Origin: Methanomicrobiales archaeon
GTDB taxonomy: Archaea > Halobacteriota > Methanomicrobia > Methanomicrobiales > Methanospirillaceae
NCBI GenBank assembly: GCA_017883495.1
Contig: JADGNL010000038.1
Span: 1 to 7,503 of the forward strand
Direction: 5' to 3'
DNA length: 7,503 nucleotides
Position 1 is the first letter of the stretch, and every line of letters begins with the position of its first letter. The notes beneath the pieces are model-generated. The model did no database searches. It was given only the letters and a program-made list of their open reading frames with translations, and was not told the DNA's origin. The position numbers and the translations under genes were made by a program. Of this stretch, positions 1 to 5,512 are shown piece after piece.

Positions 1-200
1 ACGACGTGGTAGATCACCGTGCCCGAGGTCGGCGGCTGATCGACGCCCCGGAGCAGGTGCATCAACACGGTCTTGCCCGCCCCCGAACGGCCGATGATCC
101 CTACGATCTCGCCCTCGCCGATCTCGAAACTGATCTTCTTGAGGGCCTCCGTTCCGTCGAAGACCATGGAGAGGTCCCGTATGGTGATCAATGCGGTCAT
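1..200 (-). CDS. atwA: Methyl-coenzyme M reductase system component A2 (ABC ATPase), N-terminal part, cut by window edge
   Basis: Only the first 66 codons are inside the window, read from ATG at 200 down to base 1. The translation begins MTALITIRDLSMVFDGTEAL and contains a Walker A loop, GRSGAGKT, at about residues 37-44, followed by VLMHLLRG and a TSGTVIYHVV stretch. The first features say ABC-type ATPase. The 'GAGKT-VLMHLLRG ... SGxVIYHV' pattern is what I recall of methanogen component A2, a soluble protein with two ABC domains that drives ATP-dependent reductive activation of methyl-coenzyme M reductase. No membrane segment is seen in the part present. An AGGTAGGG stretch lies 10 bases upstream of the ATG and may act as ribosome binding site. 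Another ABC ATPase is possible because the second domain is not visible. The ABC call is secure and the A2 call is likely. Confidence 0.75.
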   Translation of the reverse strand, partial: MTALITIRDLSMVFDGTEALKKISFEIGEGEIVGIIGRSGAGKTVLMHLLRGVDQPPTSGTVIYHV

Positions 201-244
201 TGTGATGCGTCCCTACCTGTAAGTGTGGCTCATCTACGATATTA

Positions 245-255
245 CCTTTTATATG
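245..255 (-). promoter_or_regulatory. TATA-box candidate for the atwA-like gene
   Basis: Read on the minus strand this is CATATAAAAGG, a good archaeal TATA element. It sits about 45-55 bases before the ATG at 200, which predicts a leader of roughly 25 bases containing AGGTAGGG. It overlaps the last codons and stop of the upstream HAD gene, so atwA can be expressed independently although it lies only 48 bases downstream. The assignment rests on motif and spacing only. Confidence 0.5.
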
Positions 256-1085
256 CCTTCGGCCGGCCGCGCGGCGAGATCGGCCGCGATCCCGACGACC
301 TGGGCGAGGTCCGTGATCGTCCGGCCGGCCACCGACCGGACGGTCGCCGATCGCTCGCCCGGTTGCTGCAGTGAGAGGACGCCGAGGTCCGCCTCGCGCA
401 TGGCCGCGACGTCGTTCTCGCCATCGCCGACCATCACAACCCGGTCGTAGCGTTCGCGCAGCCCGCGGACGATCGCGGCCTTTCCGGACGGGGTGGCCGT
501 GCCGTGGACGCGGTCGTCGGGGATGCCGAGGCGCCGCGTCATGGGCAGGAGCTTCTCGGCCCGGTCCCCCGAGGCGACGTAGACGTCGGCGCCGAGCGCC
601 GACAGGCCCCGGACCGCCTCGACCGCTCCCGGAAACGGCACGCCGCCGGTCGCGATGGTGTATTCGATCCCGGGAAGGGCCAGGTTCACGATCACGCCCG
701 CATTCAGAGCCACGGCAGGCTCGTCCCGGCAGCACGTCCAGACTGCGCGTATGCAGTCCTGGAGGTCGCCGACACGGGCGCGGCGGTCGCCGAAGAGGGC
801 GGTACCGACCTCCTCGGACGAGACCGGCCGGTTCGCGCAGGAGATGGCATAACCGAACCCGTTGGCGACGAGGTAGGCCGAGAGGAGAGTCGCGGCCGAC
901 TCGGCCATCACGTCCCGCGGGCGAACGGGGAGCATGGTCAGAACCCGGTCGGGCGACTCCGTGGTCAGGGTCGTGGTCTGGACCTCCGGCATGACCTCCC
1001 CGGAGAGCACGTTCTTTGCCGTGCGCCACGTCATGAGCAGGGTTCCGGCCGAGTCGAAGACGACGGCGATCCGCGCGGGGGTCAT
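249..1085 (-). CDS. HAD-superfamily hydrolase, soluble P-type-ATPase-like, with D-x-A nucleophile motif
   Basis: A 278-residue soluble protein with all four HAD motifs: motif I VVFDSAGTLL with nucleophile Asp11, motif II VYVASGD (Ser172), motif III TPSGKAAIV (Lys202) and motif IV VMVGDGENDVAAM (Asp221, Asp225). The segment between motifs I and II (about 18-145) is a C1-type cap insertion and holds Cys83, Cys111, Cys118 and Cys119. The arrangement SGD...LGIPDDRVHG...P..K...MVGDGEND closely resembles the P-domain of P-type ATPases, and the length matches the soluble P-type-ATPase-like phosphatases known from methanogens. The residue two after the nucleophile is Ala instead of Asp; P-type ATPases have Thr there and phosphonatases Ala, so activity is not excluded. 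The substrate is unknown. I place the start at ATG 1085 because motif I then lies at the very N-terminus; an in-frame GTG at 1112 would add nine residues. No strong ribosome binding site precedes either. Confidence 0.8.
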   Translation of the reverse strand: MTPARIAVVFDSAGTLLMTWRTAKNVLSGEVMPEVQTTTLTTESPDRVLTMLPVRPRDVMAESAATLLSAYLVANGFGYAISCANRPVSSEEVGTALFGDRRARVGDLQDCIRAVWTCCRDEPAVALNAGVIVNLALPGIEYTIATGGVPFPGAVEAVRGLSALGADVYVASGDRAEKLLPMTRRLGIPDDRVHGTATPSGKAAIVRGLRERYDRVVMVGDGENDVAAMREADLGVLSLQQPGERSATVRSVAGRTITDLAQVVGIAADLAARPAEGI

Positions 1086-1125
1086 GTCGGTGATACCAAC
1101 ATCTTTGTACACGGTCTAACATCTA

Positions 1126-2088
1126 ATGATTGACGCTGACATGACGCTCGAGGAGACGGCGGAGGGGATCCGCAGCATGGGGATACGGGGAGCCGGGCGC
1201 ATCGCCCGGGCTGCGGTCGAGGCGCTCGACGTCCACGCGGCGAGCCTCCCGGCCGCCACGCTCGACGAGTTCCGGGCAGAGATGCGCCGGGCCGCGGACC
1301 TGCTCCTCGCGACCCGGCCGACCGCGGTCTCGCTCCCGAACGCGGTCCGGTCCGTGATGCGGACCCTCGAGGCGGACATACCTCTCGATGAGGTGAGGTC
1401 GGCGTTCCACGAAGCGGCCCGGGCCTTCATCGCGTCCTCGACGGGGGCGGTCGACCGGATCGGCGAGTTCGGCGCACGCCACATCCGCGATGGCGACGTG
1501 GTCATGACCCACTGCAACTCCGAGGCGGCCCTCGCCTGCATCGTCGCGGCCCATCGGCAGGGGAAGGCGATCGAGGTTTTTGCGACAGAGGTCCGGCCGA
1601 GGAACCAGGGACTGCTGACGATCCGGCGCCTGAACGACGAGGGGATCCCGACCAATTACATCGTCGACTCGGCGGTCCGCACATTCATCAACGAGGCCGA
1701 CCTCGTCATCGTCGGCGCGGACGCGATCACCGTGAACGGCGCGGTCGCGAACAAGATCGGAACGGCCCCGATCGCGCTCGCGGCCCACGAAGCCCGCACG
1801 AACGTCGTGGTCGCGGCCGAGACCTACAAGTTCGCGCCGCTCACGACCCTCGGCGACCTGATTCCAATCGAGGAGCGACCCGCGGCCGAGGTGCTGCCCG
1901 ACGAGGTCGCGGCGACCCTGCCGCATGTCCGCGTCCGGAACCCGGCCTTCGACGTGACTCCGGCCGAATACGTGGACCTGATCATCACGGAAGTGGGCGC
2001 GATCCCGCCCTCTATGGCCTGGCTCATCATTCGCGACTACCAGGGGTGGTCGATCGAGCAGTTTCACCGGCCGTTCGAGCGAGCCTGA
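1126..2088 (+). CDS. Ribose-1,5-bisphosphate isomerase (eIF2B-like family)
   Basis: A 320-residue cytosolic enzyme that converts alpha-D-ribose 1,5-bisphosphate to ribulose 1,5-bisphosphate, the substrate of RuBisCO, in archaeal AMP degradation. Family signatures occur in order: IRGAGRIARAAVEAL (19-34), TRPTAVSLPNAVR (63-75), the catalytic segment MTHCNSEAA with Cys130, TEVRPRNQG (154-162), VGADAITVNGAVANKIGT with Asp199, AAETYKFAP and the C-terminal NPAFDVTPAEYVD. Cys130 and Asp199 correspond to the catalytic Cys133/Asp202 pair described for the Thermococcus enzyme. These features separate it from methylthioribose-1-phosphate isomerase and from true eIF2B subunits, to which it is related. 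The length is normal for the family. The ATG at 1126 has no Shine-Dalgarno-like sequence, which suggests a leaderless mRNA; Met6 at 1141 is a possible alternative. The next gene on the same strand is RuBisCO, which fits the pathway. Confidence 0.93.
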   Translation: MIDADMTLEETAEGIRSMGIRGAGRIARAAVEALDVHAASLPAATLDEFRAEMRRAADLLLATRPTAVSLPNAVRSVMRTLEADIPLDEVRSAFHEAARAFIASSTGAVDRIGEFGARHIRDGDVVMTHCNSEAALACIVAAHRQGKAIEVFATEVRPRNQGLLTIRRLNDEGIPTNYIVDSAVRTFINEADLVIVGADAITVNGAVANKIGTAPIALAAHEARTNVVVAAETYKFAPLTTLGDLIPIEERPAAEVLPDEVAATLPHVRVRNPAFDVTPAEYVDLIITEVGAIPPSMAWLIIRDYQGWSIEQFHRPFERA

Positions 2089-2172
2089 GCCGGGCAGCGG
2101 CCCCGGACCCGGGGGAGGTACCGGCTCCTCGCAATCGGGGTGATACTGCCGTTCCGTCGTTTTCCGACCGGG

Positions 2173-2187
2173 AGAAAGGCATAAACC
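2173..2187 (+). promoter_or_regulatory. BRE/TATA-like promoter element upstream of RuBisCO
   Basis: The sequence AGAAAGGCATAAACC combines a purine-rich BRE-like stretch with an A/T core in an otherwise G/C-rich gap. It lies 38-52 bases before the RuBisCO ATG at 2225, predicting transcription from about 2207-2211 and a leader of about 15 bases that contains the GGTGAGG ribosome binding site. RuBisCO could therefore be transcribed separately from the isomerase gene. Motif and distance are the only evidence. Confidence 0.42.
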
Positions 2188-2214
2188 CTGCACGGGCCAA
2201 AAACCCTCAGATCC

Positions 2215-2221
2215 GGTGAGG
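2215..2221 (+). promoter_or_regulatory. Ribosome binding site deciding the RuBisCO start
   Basis: GGTGAGG matches the complement of the archaeal 16S rRNA 3' end and lies at the right distance from the ATG at 2225. It contains an in-frame GTG (2216) that could be mistaken for the start. Choosing the ATG keeps the binding site outside the coding region and gives the usual family N-terminus. Confidence 0.65.
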
Positions 2222-2224
2222 ACC

Positions 2225-3442
2225 ATGGCCGACCTGTTCGCGACCTACTATTACCACCCCCGCGCCGACACGACTCCCGAGCACGCCGCACAGGCGCTCG
2301 CCGAGGAAGAGACGACGGGGACCTGGACCGACATCTCGACCACGACCGACTACATCCGCCGGCTCGACGGCGTCGTGGAGTCGGTCGAGCCCCACGGCAC
2401 CGGATACGTCACGCGGATCCGGTACCCGCTCGAGATCTTCGAGCCGGGGAACATCGCCCAGTACCTCTCGGTCTTCGCCGGCAACCTCTTCGGGCTCGGC
2501 CGACTCGAGACGGTCCGGCTCCTCGACGTCGAGTTTCCCGACACACTCGTGGCCCCGTTCCACGGCCCGAAGTTCGGAATGGAGGGGGTCCGGCGTCTCG
2601 TCGGGACCACGAAGCGGCCGCACGTGGGCACCATCATCAAGCCGAAGGTCGGCCTCTCGCCCGAGGATACGGCTCGGGTCGCGTACGATGCCGCGATCGG
2701 CGGCGTGGACCTGATCAAGGACGACGAGACCCTGACGAACCAGGCGTTCTGCCCGATTCCCGACCGCGTCGCCGCCGTGATGGGCCGGCTCGACGAAGCG
2801 CAGTCCGAGACGGGACGACACGTCCTGTACGCAGTCAACGTCTCGACACGGGCGGACCGGATTCTGGAGAGGGCCGAGATAGCGCTGGAGCACGGCGCGA
2901 ACATGCTGATGGTCGACGTGCTCACCTCGGGCTTCGATGCGATCCGGGCGCTTGCGGAGGACCCTTCGGTCAAGGTCCCGCTCCACATCCACCGGACCAT
3001 GCACGCCGCGATGACCCGGAACCCCGAGCACGGTATCGCGATGCGCCCCCTTGCCCGGCTCGTCCGGATGGTCGGCGGCGACCAGCTCCATACGGGCACG
3101 GCGTCGGGCAAGATGGGGCACACACCCGTCGACGAGATCCGGGGCGACAACGAGGCCCTGCTCTGCCGCTGCTACGGCCTGAAGCAGGTCTTCCCGGTCT
3201 CGTCCGGCGGCCTCCACCCGGGCAAGGTCGCGGCCGAACTCGGAGCGCTCGGCACGGATCTCGTGCTTCAGGCCGGCGGCGGGATCCACGGCCACCCCGA
3301 CGGCACCGCGGCCGGTGCCCGCGCGATGCGGCAGGCCGTCGATGCTTTCATGGAGGGAATTCCGGCCGAGGAGTACGCGAAGGACCACTACGAGCTCGAG
3401 CAGGCGCTCCGGAAGTGGGGGTCCTCGGCGGCACGGTCCTGA
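2225..3442 (+). CDS. rbcL: Ribulose-bisphosphate carboxylase, archaeal form III
   Basis: A 405-residue RuBisCO large subunit that carboxylates ribulose 1,5-bisphosphate to two 3-phosphoglycerates. Every catalytic element is present. In the N-terminal domain these are Glu28 of the AEEETTGTWT segment and Asn87 in AGNLFG. In the barrel they are Lys139/Lys141 in IIKPKVGLSP, the carbamylated Lys165 with Asp167/Glu168 in GGVDLIKDDETL, His256/Arg257 in HIHRTMHA, His289, loop-6 Lys296 in GTASGKMGH, SSGGLHPG (325-333) and the phosphate-binding AGGGIHGHPDG. The length is shorter than form I, no small-subunit gene is nearby, and the 'TSGF' and 'TASGKMGH' patterns fit form III, not the RuBisCO-like proteins, which lose catalytic residues. 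It follows the isomerase that makes its substrate, so a role in AMP/nucleoside salvage is expected; some Methanomicrobiales also use form III enzyme with phosphoribulokinase, a gene not seen here. The start is set by GGTGAGG upstream. Confidence 0.96.
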   Translation: MADLFATYYYHPRADTTPEHAAQALAEEETTGTWTDISTTTDYIRRLDGVVESVEPHGTGYVTRIRYPLEIFEPGNIAQYLSVFAGNLFGLGRLETVRLLDVEFPDTLVAPFHGPKFGMEGVRRLVGTTKRPHVGTIIKPKVGLSPEDTARVAYDAAIGGVDLIKDDETLTNQAFCPIPDRVAAVMGRLDEAQSETGRHVLYAVNVSTRADRILERAEIALEHGANMLMVDVLTSGFDAIRALAEDPSVKVPLHIHRTMHAAMTRNPEHGIAMRPLARLVRMVGGDQLHTGTASGKMGHTPVDEIRGDNEALLCRCYGLKQVFPVSSGGLHPGKVAAELGALGTDLVLQAGGGIHGHPDGTAAGARAMRQAVDAFMEGIPAEEYAKDHYELEQALRKWGSSAARS

Positions 3443-3484
3443 GGTGTCGGCACCTAGATGAGCGGCGAGATCCCATTTTTCTTT
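3442..3484 (+). terminator. Hairpin plus T-rich tract between RuBisCO and dapF
   Basis: AGGTG (3442-3446) and CACCT (3451-3455) form a 5-bp stem with a TCGG tetraloop that starts at the last base of the RuBisCO stop codon. Twenty bases further on is a T-rich tract, TTTTTCTTT (3476-3484), ending just before the dapF ATG. Archaeal transcription can end at oligo-T, so partial termination of the RuBisCO transcript is possible. The stem is short and distant from the tract, so this is weak. Confidence 0.3.
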
Positions 3485-3486
3485 AC

Positions 3487-4308
3487 ATGGACCTCCCGTT
3501 TGAGAAGCTCCACGGCAACGGCAACGACTTCGTGCTGATCGACGAGTTCGCCAAGACGGTCGTCCCCGAGGCGATGAAGGCGGAGTTTGCCCGGCTCTAC
3601 TGCGACCGGCGCTTCGGGATCGGAGGCGACGGCGTCCTCTTCCTCTCGAAGGGCGAGAGCGGGGACCTGCGGATGCGCCTCCTTCAGCCCGACGGATCCG
3701 AAGCCGAGATGTGCGGCAACGGGGTCCGGTGCGTGGCGAAGTACGCGGTCGACCGCGGATACTCGGGTGAGGCGTTCGTCGTGGAGACCGGTGCGGGCCC
3801 GGTCCCGGTCGAGGCCGGGTACGATGACGACAACATCTTCGAGGCGATGATCGGCATGCCCGATCCGGCCTTCCATCGGTTCGGCATTCCGGCCCTTGGC
3901 GAAGGCGAGTATTTCGAGGAGATCGACGGACTCAAGGTCCGCGCCGCGAACACGGGCGTGCCGCACGCGGTCGTCTTCGTCGAAGACCTGGACGGAGTCG
4001 ACCTTGAGGCCGTCGCACCTGCGATCCGGCATCACCCGTCGTTTCCCGAGGGAGCGAACGTGAACTTCGTCCAGATCACGGGGCCGGCCGCTATCCGGGT
4101 CCGGACGTTCGAGCGCGGCGTCGAGGCCGAGACCCCCTCCTGCGGGACGGGCGCGACCGCGTCGGCTGCGATCGCCCACCGGATCGGACTCGTGACCTCA
4201 CCGGTCGAGGTCGAGACCGAGGGTGGTCCGCTCACGATCGCACTCGGGCGCGACACGACCATGACCGGGCCGGCCGAGACTGTCTTCTCGGGCGTGATCT
4301 CTCTCTGA
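3487..4308 (+). CDS. dapF: Diaminopimelate epimerase
   Basis: A 273-residue cytosolic, cofactor-independent racemase that interconverts LL- and meso-2,6-diaminopimelate in lysine biosynthesis. The N-terminus FEKLHGNGNDFVLIDEF is the family signature. The two catalytic cysteines are Cys76 in EMCGNGVRC and Cys219 in SCGTGATASA. Other conserved pieces are FGIGGDG (43-49), LQPDGSEAEMCGNG, NTGVPHAVVF (155-164) and the substrate-binding ERGVEAET (209-216). The length is normal. The ATG at 3487 places the conserved KLHGNGNDF segment where the family has it; extending upstream in frame would overlap the RuBisCO end and add 24 residues of non-conserved sequence. No ribosome binding site is visible before the ATG. 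It follows RuBisCO by 44 bases on the same strand, but its pathway is unrelated, so co-transcription may be incidental. Other lysine genes are not in the window. Confidence 0.96.
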   Translation: MDLPFEKLHGNGNDFVLIDEFAKTVVPEAMKAEFARLYCDRRFGIGGDGVLFLSKGESGDLRMRLLQPDGSEAEMCGNGVRCVAKYAVDRGYSGEAFVVETGAGPVPVEAGYDDDNIFEAMIGMPDPAFHRFGIPALGEGEYFEEIDGLKVRAANTGVPHAVVFVEDLDGVDLEAVAPAIRHHPSFPEGANVNFVQITGPAAIRVRTFERGVEAETPSCGTGATASAAIAHRIGLVTSPVEVETEGGPLTIALGRDTTMTGPAETVFSGVISL

Positions 4309-4572
4309 TCGTGGTCGGCATCGGGAGGGTACTCGCCCCCCCTCTCCTACCTCGCCCTGCCCGGCACCTCTCTCCGAGTGGTGAGGCCTCTGCTATCAGT
4401 GCGCCCTCAACGAGCCTGTCCCATCACGCTGGTTTCCCGCGTAAATCTCGGTGATCGGAGACGAACTCCCAAGCCCGACGGCGCCCACGGCCAGCTCCGT
4501 CACCGGACGGACAAGGGTCCGGCAGAGGCATCATCCCGCGGGGGGGTGCGAGGCGCAGAGCCACCGAGTGGA

Positions 4573-4602
4573 GGGGGGCGGCGATACGCCCCCCGGCCTT
4601 TT
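4573..4602 (+). terminator. Intrinsic-type terminator hairpin
   Basis: GGGGGGCG (4573-4580) pairs perfectly with CGCCCCCC (4587-4594) around a six-base GCGATA loop. GGCC and TTTT (4599-4602) follow, so the structure is oriented to stop plus-strand transcription. It is about 265 bases beyond the dapF stop, which implies either a long dapF 3' UTR or the end of a separate small transcript. In the opposite direction no T-run follows the stem. Confidence 0.5.
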
Positions 4603-4604
4603 GA

Positions 4605-4639
4605 GTTGCCACAGTGTTGCCAAACGGGCTTTGTTGCAA
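4605..4639 (+). repeat. Short GTTGCCA direct repeats
   Basis: GTTGCCA occurs at 4605-4611 and again at 4616-4622, exactly 11 bases apart, with a one-mismatch copy GTTGCAA at 4633-4639. The first two copies lie on the same face of the helix. The function is unknown. The copies are short enough that chance cannot be excluded. Confidence 0.4.
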
Positions 4640-4644
4640 ATCGG

Positions 4645-4669
4645 TCAGGGACGTGGGCCGACCCTGACG
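4645..4669. repeat. Inverted repeat GTCAGGG / CCCTGAC
   Basis: Perfect 7-base arms (4645-4651 and 4663-4669) are separated by 11 bases, ending 25 bases after the AIM24 stop codon. It may form a stem at the 3' end of the AIM24 transcript, but no T-run follows it on the minus strand, so a terminator role is uncertain. Confidence 0.4.
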
Positions 4670-4694
4670 ATGAGGGAGAGGGGGCCGCCTCGCT

Positions 4695-5393
4695 TCAGCG
4701 CGACCGCGACGCCTCGACCCGGGGGCCGAGCACGGTCCAGAGCCAGTCCGCGAACTCGCGGAGGTTCTTGGTCTGGATGTAGACCTCCCCTGGCCCTTCG
4801 ATCTCGGTCACGAAGGCCTCGCCCGAGAGGATCGTGTCCTTCCAGGTGCCGAACTTCCGGACCTGATACCGGCAGGTATCCGAGAACCCGACCAGGTGGA
4901 AGTTGTCGACCGTGAGCCGCTCGCCGGCCGCGAGGACATGCCGATCGATCGCGCCGAAGGTGTTGATGAAGAGCAGCCCGGTCCCCGTGACCTTGATCAT
5001 GAAGAGGCCGTTGCCGAAGAGCCCTTTCGTGAACCCCTGCCACTGCACGTCGAGGTTCACGCTCGACTCGGATGCGACGAAGGCCGACTTCTGGATGATG
5101 AACCCGTGGTCGGGCCGGACCTCGAGGACGTCGATATCCCCGACCGGGGCCGAGACGAGTCCCACCTCGCCTCCGCCGGCCTGAGCGGTGAAGTCGACGA
5201 CGAAGAACGACTGCCCGCCGACCACCGAGGTGAGCAGGGAGCCGAGCAGGCCCTTCTGCCGCATCCGGGTGTTGACCTGGATGTTGGGCGTCATATAGGT
5301 CATCGCTCCGGCTTCGGCCACCACACCCTCTCCGGGCTCGAGGCGAACGACGGCCATTGCGTAGGACGGTTTGTACTTGATCTCGTACTGCAT
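4695..5393 (-). CDS. AIM24/TIGR00266 family protein
   Basis: A 232-residue protein with the complete AIM24/TIGR00266 pattern: YEIKYKPSYAMAVVRLEPGE at the start, AEAGAMTYMTPNI (26-38), GQSFFVVDFTA (60-70), a gly-rich GGGEVGLVSAPVGDI (73-87), LFGNGLFMIKVTGTGLLFIN (125-144), VDNFHLVGFSDT (162-173) and the C-terminal GPGEVYIQTKNL (200-211). The family is widespread in bacteria, archaea and fungi and forms a beta-sandwich; its biochemical role is not established in archaea. There is no signal peptide or transmembrane helix. The ATG at 5393 is supported by GGAG seven bases upstream and by agreement with the family N-terminus. A separate promoter just upstream indicates a single-gene unit, although it lies downstream of pan and the DUF5804-like gene on the same strand. 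The family assignment is firm and the function unknown. Confidence 0.9.
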   Translation of the reverse strand: MQYEIKYKPSYAMAVVRLEPGEGVVAEAGAMTYMTPNIQVNTRMRQKGLLGSLLTSVVGGQSFFVVDFTAQAGGGEVGLVSAPVGDIDVLEVRPDHGFIIQKSAFVASESSVNLDVQWQGFTKGLFGNGLFMIKVTGTGLLFINTFGAIDRHVLAAGERLTVDNFHLVGFSDTCRYQVRKFGTWKDTILSGEAFVTEIEGPGEVYIQTKNLREFADWLWTVLGPRVEASRSR

Positions 5394-5430
5394 GGGAGAA
5401 CTCCTGGTGAAGAGTGGTGCGGTGCAGGGA

Positions 5431-5440
5431 GATAAAAATG
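5431..5440 (-). promoter_or_regulatory. TATA-like element for the AIM24-family gene
   Basis: On the minus strand this reads CATTTTTATC, the only A/T-rich stretch in the gap. It ends 38 bases before the ATG at 5393, which predicts a leader of about 18 bases that would still contain the GGAG binding site. The same T-run also immediately follows a G/C hairpin and could serve as a terminator tract. Confidence 0.45.
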
Positions 5441-5463
5441 GGGGGACCGCGACCGCGGCCCCC
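5434..5463 (-). terminator. Intrinsic-type terminator of the pan / DUF5804-like transcript
   Basis: Bases 5459-5463 and 5441-5445 (G5 and C5 on the minus strand) pair, and the inner CCGC/GCGG arms extend the stem to about nine pairs with one bulged base and a small loop. TTTTT (5438-5434 on the minus strand) follows after CA. This is a typical hairpin plus U-tract 50 bases beyond the stop codon at 5513. Confidence 0.6.
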
Positions 5464-5512
5464 GAAGAAATCTACGGAGCCCGGGGCGCCTGTCCTGGCA
5501 GAAACCCGCCCC

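Larger units (their letters stand above)
4309..4694. other. Gene-free convergent region with several hairpins
   Basis: This stretch lies between the 3' ends of dapF and the AIM24 gene. I find no convincing protein gene, tRNA signature, rRNA or insertion sequence in it. It opens with a pyrimidine-rich run (about 4337-4355) and holds a 6-bp hairpin at 4496-4511 overlapping an alternative 6-bp hairpin at 4503-4522, a strong 8-bp G/C hairpin at 4573-4594 followed by TTTT, GTTGCCA repeats at 4605-4639, and an inverted repeat at 4645-4669. A non-coding RNA ending at the strong hairpin is possible but not shown. Confidence 0.5.

Noticed and set aside
1029..1055. Calling the HAD protein a dead enzyme or pseudogene because of the D-x-A motif
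   Set aside because: The frame is intact, the other catalytic residues are present, and active relatives with Ala or Thr at this position are known in the superfamily.
2101..2114. CCCCG/CGGGG hairpin after the isomerase stop as a terminator
   Set aside because: The stem is only five pairs and no T-run follows. The nearest T-run, TTTT near 2160, is too far away to pair the two with confidence.
2216..2224. GTG at 2216 as the RuBisCO start
   Set aside because: It lies inside the GGTGAGG ribosome binding site of the ATG at 2225, which gives the expected N-terminus.
1123..3388. Long minus-strand open frames opposite the isomerase and RuBisCO genes
   Set aside because: They mirror strongly conserved genes, have low-complexity Arg/Asp/Val-rich translations and show no family signature or plausible translation start.
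4309..4694. A tRNA, SRP RNA or RNase P RNA gene in the long gap
   Set aside because: I found no T-loop consensus, no SRP domain IV-like tetraloop segment and no RNase P core motifs on either strand.
4378..4915. Plus-strand open frames starting in the 4309-4694 gap and running into the AIM24 gene
   Set aside because: They are Arg/Pro/Ser-rich, have no ribosome binding site or domain, and run antisense into a well-supported gene.
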